Shown here: positions 1 through 13,288 of the stretch, piece after piece | Layout of the letters: every line of letters starts with the position of its first letter | How positions within the stretch are numbered: the first letter of the stretch is position 1 | Source of the DNA: Pleodorina starrii | Lineage: Eukaryota; Chlorophyta; Chlorophyceae; Chlamydomonadales; Volvocaceae | DNA: 64,000 nt | Assembly (NCBI GenBank): GCA_030267565.1 | Contig: BRXU01000011.1 | Location: 1,168,501 to 1,232,500 of the forward strand | Direction of reading: 5' to 3' | Notes under the pieces: model-generated | The model's input: the letters and a program-made list of their open reading frames with translations, nothing else | Databases searched by the model: none | Told to the model about the DNA's origin: nothing | Program-made: the position numbers and the translations under genes

Positions 1-3000
1 GCGGCCCCTCGCTGAGGGCAGGCGGCAACTCGCCCGAGTCGCTCCACAGGCTGCGCCGCGCGGCACTGCCGCCGCCGTTGGGGTGCAGGTGGCGCCAGGC
101 CGCGTCGCGGGCGCCCGCCGCCATCGCCGTAGCGGCGGAGAGCACCTGGGAGACGCTCTGCGGCATGAGCAGTGACAGGGGCGAGGAGGCGGCATGCGGG
201 CTGGCGGGCGCTGCGCCGCAGACGACGAGGGCGCCAGCAGCTTCGTCAAGCGGCCCGGTGCTCAACGCCGTGCCGGCGCCAGCCGCTGAGCTGGCGGCGC
301 CGCTGGCGCGGCGGCGGCGGGAGGGCGAGTTCAGGGCTGGTGCAGCGTGGGTAGCAGCGTCCGAAGACGCGGCGGCGGCGGCGGCGGCTGGGTGGCCGCC
401 CGACAGGAAGGCCGTCGCCGCGATTGGTAACACCATCAACGCCACGGCCGCGGTCGCCGTCAGCGCGGTGCCTGCGCTCAGCCATCCCCCTTGCGCCGCG
501 GCGCCTCCGAGTCCCATGCCCCCGCCGCCACTCGCGAGCGCGGACGAGGCCAGGGCCGACGCCGCCGGACCCGGGACCAGCTCCGTTGCGGCGGCGGCGG
601 CAACGGCTGTCGTTGGCGAGGAGCGGCCTGCCCACAACGTTGCAGCGAGCGCGGGCACGGTGACGAAGGTAGCCGTAGCCGCAACCCTCCTGGGAGACCA
701 GCCGGGATGCAAGCCGGCTGCGGCGAGCGAACTCGGCCCGGCGGCTGCGTCTGCCGTGGCTGCCATCCCAGCACCAACGCCCGCGTCGGCCGTGGGTTGC
801 TGCTGACTGAAGAGCTGCTCCAGGCTGTCACGATCGCGCGCCGTTATGGAGGAGGGTCGATGTAGCCGCAGCGGCAGCAAGTGGGTTTCGGAGCTCGGCG
901 CCGTGGAGCCGATCGAGGCCTGCGAGTCGGAAGCCACGCGGCAAATGGTCAGGTTGCAAATGGGCGAGGCGGCAAGGCATGCAGGGCGACTTTAGAGTAG
1001 GACGGCATGCAGGGCGACTTTGGCAGCACCGCTTCCACTTTAGAACTGTGCTTGCTCATGGATAACGACATCATTTACTTCTCCCCCGCGTATGACGCCA
1101 CTGCAGCCCGTGCACAGCCCGCCAGCTCACCTGCCCCCTGCCGCCGGCGGAAGACCCGCCGCGCCGCGAGCGACCGCCCACAGCCCTTCCCCGAAGAAGC
1201 GCGGCTCGCAGCGGAAGCGATCTGTGCGCAACCAGACCCCGGCCGCCCAGACCCCGGCCGCCCAGACCCAGCGGAGCGCGTTCCGTGCCCACATTGCACG
1301 ACCAGGTGCGCGGAATGCCCTCGCCGGCCCCGGGCGATCCTCTGGCCGCGGGCCCCGCTGCTGCTATTGCCGCAGCCGCAGCCGCTGCCATGCCGCCGCC
1401 CACGCTCCAAGATGTTGCGCGCTCGTACCGCGGCCGCGTGGCGCCGTCGAGCTGGTCGGGGTCCGAATGCGGCGGGCGCGTGTCCGACGACACGGCGCCG
1501 GCGTCATCGTCGGTCGCCGCTGCCGACGTGTCCGCCGCGGGCGCGAGCACCAACGCGTGTCTCACTGCGGCGCCTGCTGGCGACGGCTCCAGGGAGGTCA
1601 CGCTGGCGGCGGACCCGTCGCCAGAGAGCCACGGAAGGGGCTCCAACCCCGACACCGCGGCAGCAGCTTCCTGCACCCCCGCCCCCACACCGCCCTCGCC
1701 CTCGGCAGCCCCTGGCTGGCCTTCTGCAGCAAGATGCTGTGGCTGCGCTTCTGCGTTCGTTGAAGGCGCCCCTGCCTGCTGGTCCGCTGTCTGCGCCGTG
1801 GTGCGCCCATCCACAGCCACATCAGCATCTCGGGAGTCACTACCACCGCCCTGTCGTGTCGGCCCCGCAAGCTCCGGCAGCCAAGGCGGGGCGGCCGTCC
1901 CCTGGGTGCTCAGACTGTCCGCAGGCGCGGGCAGCTGCCGCTGCGGGCAACGCGAAGCCTCCTCCTCGGCGGTCATGTCGGCGGTGATGTCGCCCTGCGC
2001 GTCGACCCGTGGCGAGTCTGGAGGCTGCGGCAGGCTAGCCGCGACAGAGCTATCGGCCTCCACGCCACCGAGGTGTGTGTGCGACGGCTCCGGCGTGGCA
2101 CGGGGGTGAGGCGCCAAGGCGCCAAGCGAAGCCGCCTCGGTGTCTGAAGGCGCTGGCGACCCCCTGGGCCCATCAAACTCCGGCGCATGCTTTGGGGAGC
2201 TCACCGCCGCCGCCGCCGCCGTTACCGTCGCCGCTGCCGTTACCGTCGCTGCCTGCCAACAGCCGGCCGTGGAACTGGCGGCGGTCGTCGGGCTGTCCGG
2301 TGGGCTGCGCGCGGCTGCCGCAGCCGGGCCGGCGGCAGGGGCGACTGCTGGACTCACGGCCGCGGAGTCCACTTCTGCCGTCAAAGCCCTAGTCGAAGGC
2401 GCGACGGCGACGCCCGCGTCGGCGGCGACCGTTTGGCTGTCCGCGGCCGCTGCGGTGGCCGCCGGCGGGTCTGCCGCGCACGAGCTCGTGGACGCAGGAC
2501 TGGACGGGCACGATCCGTCGACGGAAAGCGGGTGGGCGACCAGGCGCGCGGCCGCGAGGGCGGCTGCGGTTAATCTGGCAGCCGCTGCCGCCGGGCTCGC
2601 TGCCGCGGAAGCGACGGCTGGACTTGCGGTACGAGTCGGGCTCGCCGGAACGACAGCCAGGGGGCTGGCTGACGCCGCGTCAGCTGCGCCGGCTGCCGCC
2701 GCCGCTGCCGCCGCCGGTGCACCGCCAACGCTGACGGTCCTGCGGTAGAGCTCTGCCAGGTCCAGCGCTCCCGGGAGGGGCAGCTCGCCTGGGAGGCCCG
2801 CTCGGCTGTCCCTGGAGCCTGTGCTGCTGCCGCTACCACCGGGGCTGCCGCCACCCGGCGAGGCAGCTCCTGCTGTTCGTGCTGCTGCTGCTGCTGCTGC
2901 TGCTGCTGGGGCTTTTGCCATCGCCGGCATCCGTGATGGGGTGCAGCAACCCGGCGGGGAGGAAGAGTGCAGGGCCGCTACTGGTCCTGCTCCTGTTCCT

Positions 3001-6000
3001 CCAGTGGCGATGAGACTACCGGACGGCCCGCTCGAGCCAGATGCGGCGGCCTGCGACGCTGCGGCGCCCCCCGACGACATGTCCCGGGGCAGGGCCTGGT
3101 CGCGGCTCGTGTCCGACCGTTTCGGGGGCTCCGACGGCCCCAGGCGGCGGCGCTTCGGGCTGGGCAGCTGCTTGGCCGTCTCATCCTCCTCCACCGTCGC
3201 CATCACAACCTGCAAGTCAGCCTCGGGGATCCCGGCCAGCGCGGCGTCCGGGGCCCATGGCGCCCCCCGCGCTAGCGCCGGGCGCCTCGCGCCAGCGCCG
3301 TCGGACATCGAGACGCTGTCGACGCCGCCGCCGTGCGAGGCCCGCGCAGCCGTCGCCACGACGCACGCCAGCGAGGCCAACGAGATCGCCGCCGCCGCCG
3401 CGGCTGCCGCACACGCGGGTGCGGACACGAGCGGCGCGGCCACCGCCGATGCCACCACCGATGGCGCGGCCGCATGGCACTGGGAGAGCAGCAGCGACAT
3501 GGCTCCCACGGCACTCGCCGGCACGTCCAGGCTTTCGCGGGTAGTTCTTCGGGAGTCCAGCACCAGAGTCAGCCGGCTGCCCTCGCCCTCCAGATCCGAC
3601 GGCGAGCGGCCGCGGTGCAGCCACGCCGGCGAAGTTGACGGTGACGGCGGCGGCCGCGTAGGCGAGGATGAAGCGGGCGCGGGCGACGGCGGCGACGCCA
3701 ACGCCGGTGGCACTGTCGGAGTGGAGATGACCGAGGCGGCGAAGTGCGCGCCGCCAACGGTAGGACCGGAGGCGTGGAGCGGCGGTCGAGACGCGGAGGA
3801 GGGCGCAAAGGGCGGCCACAGGGTCCCATGCGGGCCTGCCGGCTGCGGCGCGTATTGATTCGTGGCATCCGGGCCGGGTGCCACACGGAAGGGCGAAGAG
3901 GTGTCGCCGTCCCCTGCCAGTGGCGGACCGCTGTCCATTCCTGCGGCGCGGTCCCTCGCCACCCTACCTGGACCCTCTGGCTGCCACATGAAGGACGTGG
4001 CCGCCGTCCCATCCTGCAATCCGACCAACGGCGGAAATGCCCCACCCGCTGATCCGCCTGCTAGCACATCCCCGCCAGTCTCCGCGTCGGCGACGGGGAC
4101 GACCGCGCGCCAGAGCTCCACCGCCGCCGTCGCCACCACCGCCCCTTCGTCAGAAGCCGCGACGCCGCGGGCCTGCGCCGGTCCGGCTCCGAGACCACCT
4201 GCACGCGATGGCCCACCCTGCCGCTGCTCGTCCTGCTGACTGCGCACATCCTGCTGCTGAAGGGACAGCACCTGCAGCGGCGGCACCGGTACCGCCTGGT
4301 AGGCGGGCCCGCCTGCCGCCCCTGCCATCGCACTGCCATCGCTACGGCTATCGCTCGTTTTCATGCTCGTGGTAGGGTTGCCGCCCAGGCCGGCTGCCAG
4401 CTGCAGGCAGCCCGCCTGTGCCGGGAGCTGGCCCACCAATGGCATGGGCCACTGCAGGGATCTGGGGTGGTGCATGTCCGCTGCGGCCTCGTGACGGAAG
4501 GGCGGGCCCGGGCTGGCTCTGAAGCGCCGCCGCCGCAGCCGACCCGGAGCCGCCTCCAGCAGCTCACCGTCGCCGGCCCTGTCCAGAGAACGGCCCCGGC
4601 ACGCGCCGGAGTGGGCAGCTTCGAGGCCGCCATCTACAGTGCCGCCGCCGTCCATGACGGAGCCGTACAGGTTTCGGAACATGCGGAGCTGGCGGTCGGG
4701 CGGCAGCAGCAAGCAGACGGCCGCGAGCATCCGCAGCACATGCGCCAGGCGCGGGTTCCACCACCATCCAGCCCCACCGCCGTCGCCGCCGCTGTCGCCG
4801 CCTGCTCCAGCGCCCGAACTGCCGCCGCCGCCACCACCACCGCCACTGCCGCCGCCTCCGCCAGGCCCCGACGCGCCGCCGCCGCCGCCGCTGGCTGCCC
4901 CATCACCGCCGTTGTCCCTCGCGGCGGCGCGGGGCGTAGGGCTTGTGAAGACGCCATACATCACATCATCGAGCATCCGCCGCGTTTCCGCCATCATCGC
5001 CCCCGCCGCCACGGTGATGAGTTCGGCCGCGCCCGCAGCGACGATCGCCGCGCGCGCACCGGGGATCTGTCCGGGCGTGGGTGGCCACGTGGCCAGCGGA
5101 GACTGCTGCACAGCAGCCCGGCCGAGACCCAGCCGCTCCCAGAACCCCCCGCCGCTGGGCTCCGAAACCGCAGAAGCCCCTCCGGCAAAGGAGCCCAGCC
5201 CCGATGGCACGGGCATGGATGAAGACGGTGGTGCGGGCGGCTGCGACGGACCCTGCGCAGCCGGGCCAGCGGCCGCCGCGGTTGGCGCGCGCGGCGGCGC
5301 CGCGGGCTCCAGGCCGAGGCGGCTGAGCAGCTCAGATGACATGGCCCCCGCCGACTCGGCACGGCGCACGTCCTGCAGGGTGATGTCGAAGCTGGCGAGC
5401 GCCTGGCGGAGCTCCTCCGGGGTCAACTGCACGCACGCACGCAGGCAGGCAGGCATGTTCGCATATGCATGCATGTACAAGTCGGATGAGAGGGGCAGGA
5501 GGGAGGCAGAGAGGGAGCTGGGCGTCAAGGTCGATGACGGGGGGACAACAACGACTGCGATGGATGGCCGGGGAATGCTGTACAGAGCTAGCTGCTTCTT
5601 TTCTCCAGCGAGCTCTTCCGCGGGCGGCAGCGTGAGACCTCAGGCGGCGTGGCGAAACTGTCCGCGTATTCACCCACCCCCTACATGCACGGGTACGAAG
5701 AGCAAGCCTACCAACTCGCTCAAATTGCTCACCGGGAGGCAGAACGACCTTCAACGGCGCACAGCCCGAAGGGACCCCACCCCACGGCCCCGAGTTGGCA
5801 ACTCTTGGACACCTAGCCCACGTTGCACTTGGAACTACCGGCATTGGCTCCGAGGTCCTAGCTAGCACCTTCGAGCCAGCGCCTATTGACTTTCAACTAG
5901 TGTCTACGGGCTCGCGTAAATTCATGGCTTCAAAGCCAACTCTCGCACCTGTCGGGCTGGCCCGGAGAGCATCTGAATGAGCTCCGCCATCACAAGCACG

Positions 6001-6742
6001 CTTAGCGCCACCTCGCTCATCCGATTGAGCGGCGGCGGCCCATCGGGGGTGGCTCGCCGGCTGGCCTTCGCGGCGGCAGATGGTGTCGCGGCAGTAGCGG
6101 AGGGTGAGGCTGCGGCGGTGGCGCGGGAGATCGTGGCCAGGGCAGCTGCCCTGCCTATCATATCGTCGTCAGAGCCTGGGTCGACGGTCGCGTCGGAAGA
6201 CGCTGTGTGGTGCAGCTGGCTAAAAGGGACAGCGCCCTGGTCTAGCGAGTCGGGGGAGGGTGTGGCTGCAGCTGCAACTGATGCGGCGGCGGGTGCGGGC
6301 GCATGGGCAGGTAGGATGAGAGGGGGCGGCACGGGCGCAGCAGCCGCGGTCAGCGGCTGGGACGGGGGGTCATGTTGAGGCAAAGGCTTGGGCTCCGAAG
6401 CTGATCGGTCCGGGGCCTGCGCTTCTTCCGAGTCGCCGCCAGGTAGGCGCGCTGTCGCCTGCAATGGCGCAAGCCACGGACGGTCCGATGTCAAGGGTAT
6501 GCCAGACGGTGACGGGGCGGCTGTATGGGGTATTGCAGCCTGCTTCGCCATTGCACACAAATGCATTCCGATGCAACAAGCCACAAGCTAGTCATTGCAC
6601 GTTGCTCGCACGCTATGTGAGCTACAGCTTCGGTGGTGTCGGCACCCACCTGCACAGACCGCCAGGGCGGCCTCGGTTTGGCGGGCCGAGAGGTCGCAAC
6701 CGACGCCGGCGGTGGGCATCCAGCGCGCTGCTTGGTTTGCAT
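1..6742 (-). CDS. Giant low-complexity protein, 3' end off the left edge
   Basis: Four exons join without a frame break: 6742-6650, 6539-5949, 5426-1131 and 919 to beyond position 1. All three introns are phase 0 with good donors (CAG|GTGGGT, ACAG|GTGCGA, CAG|GTGAGC). This gives at least 1966 codons. The protein is dominated by Ala, Gly, Ser and Pro. A more ordered stretch spans the exon 2/3 junction (MAELIQML..., then LTPEELRQALASFDI) and looks helical. Tryptophan-rich and hydrophobic patches occur in exon 3 (near 4760-4650 and 3480-3330), and a membrane-like alanine/leucine segment occurs in exon 4 (near 490-400). I recognise no family. The ATG at 6742 is the first in frame after a stop; a further upstream exon cannot be excluded. 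Exon 3 on its own is open for over 4.2 kb. A poly-Ala/Gly regulatory or membrane-associated protein is possible, but no function is assigned. Confidence 0.72.
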
Positions 6743-6800
6743 GCCAGGCGCTGGAATACCGCCGAAGCCCTACCCCCTCTTCACCAAGGCGCGAAAGATG

Positions 6801-7599
6801 TCAGAAGCGTCCACCTGTGAAGGATAATACAACCCTTAGGGCACATATTTCTACGGAATGACTATTGTAAAAGAAGCTGCTCTGATACGTTGGCGGCTCG
6901 CCAGCAACATTGGGCTTTTGAATCGGTGGACGTCTCACATATCGCGTCAAAACGCTTGCGCAGCTGGGGCGCAGCACCTCGTCTCCATCATACAACGATG
7001 ACTGCCAATCGTCCTGCTTTTGAACTCTGATGGCAAGCAACTCCCCAGAAAAAACTTCAACACAGTAGCGAGCGCCGTCCCATGACAATTATCCAAGGAA
7101 AGCAACATTAAGTCCTTACATTATGGGATATTAGTTTGATGAGGTAAGGTTAACATGTCCAGTAAATTTGTAGAACTCGCCCTCCGAAACCACAATTTCC
7201 TCCCTTCTCTGTAGCGGAAAATACCCGGAATTGCTCGCTGGTGTCATTATGGACCCTTGTAATTTCAAATTGTGCACACTTGACGGGCTGACAAGTGGGC
7301 CTTGAAGACAGACGGCCATCGAAACGATTCATGTTCCGGAAGGTAACGTTCGCCCACCTCGACTCCTTGTCTTGAATACGGAAAGCAGCCAAAATTTCAG
7401 GGCACTTAAGTGACATGATATTTAGGGAGGTTGTTGGGGGCCGTGTATGTGCGTGCCCGTGCTGACCTGTGCTGACCGTGCCCAACCCTGCACTACTGTG
7501 CCGGACACCCGGAGGCAGCCCCGGCGCGCAAGCGTGAAACAGCCACTGCCTATAGATGGCAGCAAGCAATGCTCCCACTTTCGTGAGTCGAAACATCAA
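6801..7599 (-). other. Possible coding fragments of unknown kind in a low-GC stretch
   Basis: Two adjacent reading frames on the minus strand (7599-7150 and 7088-6801) have mixed, non-repetitive amino-acid composition and are lower in GC than the flanking genes. The first contains MSLKCPEILAAFRIQDKE and the second VEVFSGELLAIRVQKQDDW. Weak donors are present (GTGAGA near 6940, GTGGAC near 6813). They could be upstream exons of the gene to the left, a separate small gene or a decayed gene. I recognise no family and could not join them convincingly. Confidence 0.25.
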
Positions 7600-9678
7600 A
7601 GTATACAGTTTCGGAGGATAGCCGTGGTGCTGACGAGGACATCAAGAAGCATAGGGTTACCATGGACCTGTCAACGGGCAAACTCGTCGCGTCAAATAAA
7701 CGCTTTTTGCCGTGTTGCAAGCTTCCGACATTTGGCGCGTGTGCCAGCAGGGTCGCTGTACGCTCATTCGGAGCAGCGACGCCGCCTGTGCGCGCGTGAG
7801 CCGCCGCTTCCCAGGCCGCGGACATTTACACACAAAAGCCATGTGTGACGATTGTGGCGCGCAAGATCGTGCGCTGCTAAAAACCCATGCCATGCCCCGG
7901 CATGATGCGGCCTCCCTTCAAGTACGACATCCACCAGCACCGCGCGCATCCGTGCCTCCTCCGGAGTCGAAACTCCGTCAAGGGTTCTGGAGCCCACAGC
8001 GACACCACAACTACATTACTAAGAAGCGCAGCAAAAGAGGTTACCGTACTGAATTTCCAGCAAAACAATCAATCCAGACACTGCAGGCCGGCCACCCGGC
8101 CCCCGCCATCGTGCATGCCCCCAAGCCGCGCCCTGCCAAACCCGCCAGACCCGATCACACAAAACCCGACATTCAAAGACCGCCAAGAAGGCGCCGCCTG
8201 TCGCAACCGACGTCTCATAGCTCCTGCCACGACCAACTCAACTAACCAACCTCACGTGCTGCGGCCTCGGCTGCGCAAAGGCCCGGTGGCCCACACACGC
8301 TCTTCCGACATTCAGTAGCGCGGCAAAGCCGTCGTGTCCAGCTTGCCCACCTGGAGACCCGAGATGCCACACAACACCCCAAACAGCACCATGCACCGGT
8401 GTAGCGCCGGTGATCCTTTTGGGTCCTGCTGTAAAGACGATTCATTCAATCATCAAACACCGATTGGTGGAAGGGCAACGTAACCACGGACGCGCCTCCG
8501 GCGACCGTCCGCAAGACTACGCGTGAGGGCACCCCTGGCGGCCGCACCTCTTAACTCCCTTGAACAAACACCAATCTATCTTTCTACCTGTCCATCTGTC
8601 TGTCTATCCAATTCAGTTCAGTCCTTCGGGCAACAGAATAGAAAGGCACGCGCCGCAAGCGAAGACGCCCCCCGCTCCGGCCCAACCGGACATCCTCCCC
8701 TCAGTATCGGCATGGTTGCCGTCAACGAGGCGCATGTCACACCGCATACCAACGTATGCGGACACAAACAGAGCCTGGGATACAAGGTAAACCAAGTAAA
8801 ATAGCAATAGCAACAGCAATGGCATTAATAATAGTAATAGCACCGGCCAATAGCAATAGCTAGCAGCAAGCAGCATTGCGCACAGCATTAGCCCCGGGTG
8901 ACGAGGTCCCAACAGGGCTAAGCTGAGTGCTAACGCGCACCCTGGTAGTTGTACAACCTCCTAACCATCAACCACCAACGGCTCCTTGCCGGCGCCGTCA
9001 ATATCAGAGTATCACGCGTGCGGGGATCAAAGGCCTTGATTTGCCCAGTGCGCCACTGGGGAAGCGGGTACGCCTTCCAGGCTCTACACGAAACGAAAGC
9101 CGTAACAAACAAAAGCAGTAAAAGCAGTTTACAGTACGCAGGAGACCTGGCTAGCGCCTGCAATGGACAGTCATGGAACGGCCGCCGTGCAACGAAATCG
9201 GAAAAGGCTGAGGCCGTAAAGCACTAAACTACCGGTATTCAGTTCTGAAACAAGCAAACAAAGCCCCGCGAGCCGCGACCCTCCATAGTTCCTGGCGCAA
9301 AGCAAATGGAGGACCCAGGTGTGTGACCAGGGCATTCGCCTCCGAGTGCGGGCGGGTTGTGCGGACTCCCGGATCCCCTCCGGGCCCAGCGCCCCTGACT
9401 GCACCCCGCGTGAGTCACTCGCACCCTGGACGAGCACCCAAATCGGCTTTTCCCGAAACAGTTTATTGCAGCAGCTACCTCAGCAAACACCCTGCAAACG
9501 CCTAGCCTGCAGCCTCAGACCGATCCCCCCAAAGCTAACCTGCGCGGAGTGCGATAAAAGAAAACATGAATAGCGCTTTGCTTTTCTCAGCGGCGCGGCG
9601 CGGCGCGGCACGGAGCTGAACCGGCCACAGGTTCACGCGCCCCACCACGCCGCCCTGTCCCCCACCCGCCCCTTACCC
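7600..9678. other. Intergenic and 3' untranslated region
   Basis: No convincing exon was found on either strand. The part next to 9679 should be the 3' untranslated region of the minus-strand gene to its right. A short block of AAT/AGC-rich simple sequence lies near 8800-8880. A GGCGC run lies at 9590-9610. Confidence 0.5.
9129..9133 (-). terminator. Candidate poly(A) signal TGTAA
   Basis: TGTAA reads on the minus strand about 545 bases after the stop codon of the gene ending at 9679. TGTAA is the usual poly(A) signal in volvocine algae. Confidence 0.4.
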
Positions 9679-12600
9679 CTACAGTACATGCAGCACATCG
9701 CCCCCCAGCAGCGGCTTCCGGTTGGCGGGCTGAAAGTATAGCGCCGCACCCCGCTCCAACGGCTGCCGCCTCAACACCACAGCCTTGCCCTCCAGGCCCC
9801 CCGCCACCACCCCGCCACCACCGCCGCCGCCCCCGTTCCCGCCCCCGCCCGCGCCCGCACCCCCGCCGCCTCCGCCTCCGCCGCCACGGCGCTCCACCAG
9901 CGGCGCGCCTTCCACCCAGTCGTCATAGGCGGTGCGTCGCAGGCTGAAGGTGCTCGCCCCCGTCTCCGCCTCCAGCCGCTGCAGCTGCTGCTGCAACAGT
10001 TGATGCTGGTGCTGCAGCTGGTGCTTGTGCTGCTGCGGGTGCATGGCGAGCAGGACGAGCCCGCCGTACTCCTTCGCTCCAGGGGAGCCAGGCATGCGCC
10101 GGCCCGGCGAGCGCCCCGGGAGGCCCTCCCTAGAGCTGGACAAGGTGCCGTACATCAGGCCCCCGTGGGATGGCAGCTTGGGGGAGTGGCTCCCGACCGT
10201 GAGGATGGGCGTTTCGGCGGCGCTGTACGGCAGGAGCTTCCGGTGGCCTTGGGGCGGCGGCGCGGCCTTTCCCAGGGCGCGCCTGGCCTCCCCGCCGTCG
10301 CCGCCATCAGCGGCGCCACTGTCCACGTCCGGCAGGCTGGCGGTGGCAGCCGGCGGCGGCGGGGCCGCGGCGGCGGCGGCGGCCATATCGGCGGGTCTGC
10401 TGGTGGAGCCGCTGCTGCCAGCAGACTTCCCCGCCACCGGTTGCTGCTGCCCGGCATTCCCCTGCGGGTGCGGCTGTGGCTGCCCCCCGTGTGTATGATC
10501 CCCTTGGCGGCTCCGTTCCAGCAAGGCGCCCACCTCCGCTGCATGCGCGCCAGCCGCACCCGCCGTGCCGGAGGTACCGGTGCTAGCGGCCGCCGGCTCC
10601 GAAACCGCCGCCACCGCCGGCGCCGGCGCTGGCTGCGGCATTCCGGTCCCGGCCACGCCCTCCGTCGGCGAGTTCCGGCCCGGCGACCTCGGAGGTGACC
10701 GCGACGGCGACCGAGCAGCGGGCGATCGCAGAGGCGACCTGGAGTGTTGCGGCGACGGAGGGCTGGTCGACGGCCGAGAGTCGGCGCCGGCGCTGCCCAG
10801 CACGGACGGACGGCGGTGTTGGCGGGCGTGGGGTGACCCGTGGGTCCCTGCCGCCGTCGGCGGCTGGACCTGTAGCTGGGGCAGGGGCGTGAAGCGCGGC
10901 ATGCTGGGCAGCAGGACCACGGACATGGACCTGCTGAGCGACGGCTGCTGCGGCTGCCGTGGCGGCTGCCGCTGCTGCGGTCCTTGTCCGTTCTGCGGCT
11001 GCTGCGGGGGCGGCGGCGACGGCAGCTGGTCTTGTTGTTCTTGTTGTTGTTGTTGTTCCTGTGGTTGTTGCTGCTGCTGCTGCTGCTGCCTCACGTGCAT
11101 CTTGTGTTGGCGGTGCTGTTGGAGGTACTGCTGGAACTGTGGGTTGCGACGCAGGCTGCCGGTGAGATCCACACTGCAGCTCATACTCATACCGCCAAGC
11201 GGGCTGCCGCCGCAGCTGCCGCCGCCGCCGCCGCCGAAGTGGGCTCCCAAGCCGCCGCCGCTTCCGCCGCGGGCCGCCGACGCCGACGCCGCCAGCGCGC
11301 TGTGGCGCATGTGCTGGTTGTGCACCACGTGCGTGAGGCCGGCGTTCGGCGTGTCGGCGCGCTCGATGTCGGCCAGTGTTGGCACGACGGTGGTAACGCG
11401 CACGGCCATGGCGTTGTGGTGGTGCCAGAGGCCCAGGCCCTGGTCGGAGCCATCAGCGTCCCGGCGCGGTGACGACCCGCGGGTCGGTCTGTAACCCCAG
11501 AAGGGCGGGAAGGAGGTCCGCTGAGGCGACTTCTGCGGCGAGGCCGGTGCCGTTGCGGCCGCGGCCGCCAGCGGCGCCGGCGGCGGCGCCGCGGACGGGA
11601 GCGGCGCGGAGGCGGAGGCGGTGACGGCGGCAGGGGCGCCGGTGGGGGAGCGAAGCTTGGCAGTGATGGGCTGGAAGGTGACGGTGCTGGGGCGGGTGAA
11701 TGAGACGGTCGTGGCGGAGTATCGCTTCCGCTGGTGTGGGGATTGGCCCCTGCCGGCTGCGTCTGCGCCGCCTTCGTCGTAATCGGCGCGGGCCGCAGCG
11801 GCCGCGCTCGAGGGGTGCGAGGCGAAGGGCGAGGGCAGGGGCGCCAGGGCGAAGGCGGCGGCGGCGGCAGCGGAGGAGCCTGGGTGCGCGTGCTGCGAAG
11901 GCGACGCGCCGTCTCTGCGGTTGGCGGTTGGTCATTAGGGCGGTTTAGCAGGCGGACAGGAAGAACAAGGGTTCGATCCGCACATTCCGCACATTGTACA
12001 ATATTTTTTGGAAAGATGCTGTGTGGAGGGGAGGACTGAGCCGGGAGCCGCTGTCTCCGGAGGCGGCATGCGGGGGGGGGCAAAAGGCAGCAGGCCGGCA
12101 CGGGGGACCACACCGGCATCGCGCGCCATCGCGCGCAGTACAGCAACGCACTTCGCGGCACGGCACGGCACGACGCAATTGCGGCGCTCCGGGCTTATCG
12201 AGCACCGGTGCCCGAACTCACCCCCAAAGCCTGCCCGGCGATCTGGGTCGGCCCGAAGGCGTCATGGGCGCTGCGGCCTCCCTGGACGCCGGCAGCCGCC
12301 GGCTCGACGGCTCCAAAACCACGGATGGCACCCGCCGGGCCCCTAGCTGGCGTCCTGAACCCAGTACGTCCATGTACGGCAGCAAGAGCTCGTTGGCGAG
12401 CAGAGACGGGCTCCCCGCGCTGGAACCGACGCCGCCGCCGCCGCCGGCGGTGCTACTCGGCGGCGCCGCCGCCGGGGACAGTCGCCCGGCGTCCCAGGGG
12501 ACGGTGACGTCCAGGGCCAGCCCTGCCGCTGAGACGACGCCGGGAGTCGCCGCCATGGTCGGGTGGCTTCCGGCCTGGGGCGCCGGTGGCGAAGCTTCCC

Positions 12601-13288
12601 GGCAGGGCCCCGGATGCCCCTGCTGCTGCTCGGGGCCTCTCCGCTGCTGTCGCTGCTGCTGCTGCGGCTGCTGCTGCGGCGGCGGTGACGGGCACGGATG
12701 CGAGGGCTGGGTTTTTTGGCGGATTAGGCGGGCGGCGGCGGCGGTCAGCAAGTCGGTGGTTGGGCCAGGGGGCGGGGGCAGGGCCCCGGAGTCTGACGCG
12801 GTGACGGCGTCGCCGGCGGTGGCGGATTCAGCGGTGGGCAGCGCAGAGGCGCCGTAGACATGGCCGGAGCTGGAGCGCCAGGGGGAGGTGCCAATGGGGG
12901 GCATGCCGCCGCCGAGGGTGGTGGTGGTGCCGCTGTGCACGACGGCGGAGAGGAAGGGAGGCGGTCCGGGGGCAGCAAGGCCGGGGCCGGCGGGCTGCCA
13001 GGTGCCCTGGGCTGTGATGGAGGTGGCAGTTGAGGGAGTGGCCCAGTCCGCGGCAGTGATAGGTCGGCTGCAATTGACGCTGGGGAGGGAGGAGGCGGGT
13101 GCGCTGGAGGCCTCGTCGCCGAGAGCCGTGGGGGGTGAGGAGGCGCGGCGCTGGGAGCGCGACCCGCGGCGGCCGGCTATGTAGTTTTCGCTGCTCGGTG
13201 GCGGTCTATCGGGAGCTGGCGAGGAATGTGAGACGCAGCTTGCCTCGACTGGCGCGGCGTTGTGTGCACCGTCCTCTGAGGGCCACAT
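9679..13288 (-). CDS. Ser/Pro/Gln-rich low-complexity protein, 1100 aa
   Basis: Two exons, 13288-12222 and 11914-9679, are joined by a GTGAGT...CAG intron. The phase is exact (two bases left over, one taken up), which gives 1101 codons including the stop. Exon 1 is rich in Ser, Thr, Pro and Ala, with a Gln run near its middle. Exon 2 has alternating Arg-Ser-Pro-rich blocks (SRSPLRSPAARSPSRSPPRS), a long Gln stretch, poly-Gly near the C-terminus, and a His/Gln-rich helix just before a more ordered segment (LRRTAYDDWVEGAPL). The Ser-Pro dipeptides could be kinase sites. No domain is recognised. A disordered regulatory or RNA-associated protein would fit, but this is only inference from composition. 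It is divergent from the gene starting at 13811. Confidence 0.72.

Noticed and set aside
78..806. Long plus-strand frame at the left edge
   Set aside because: It is the antisense shadow of the last visible exon of the giant minus-strand gene, whose frame is open to position 1.
1071..5528. Single 1485-codon open frame taken as one intronless gene
   Set aside because: Its first 34 codons and last 20 codons lie in introns: a CAG acceptor at 5427 and a CAG|GTGAGC donor at 1131 join it in phase to other exons.
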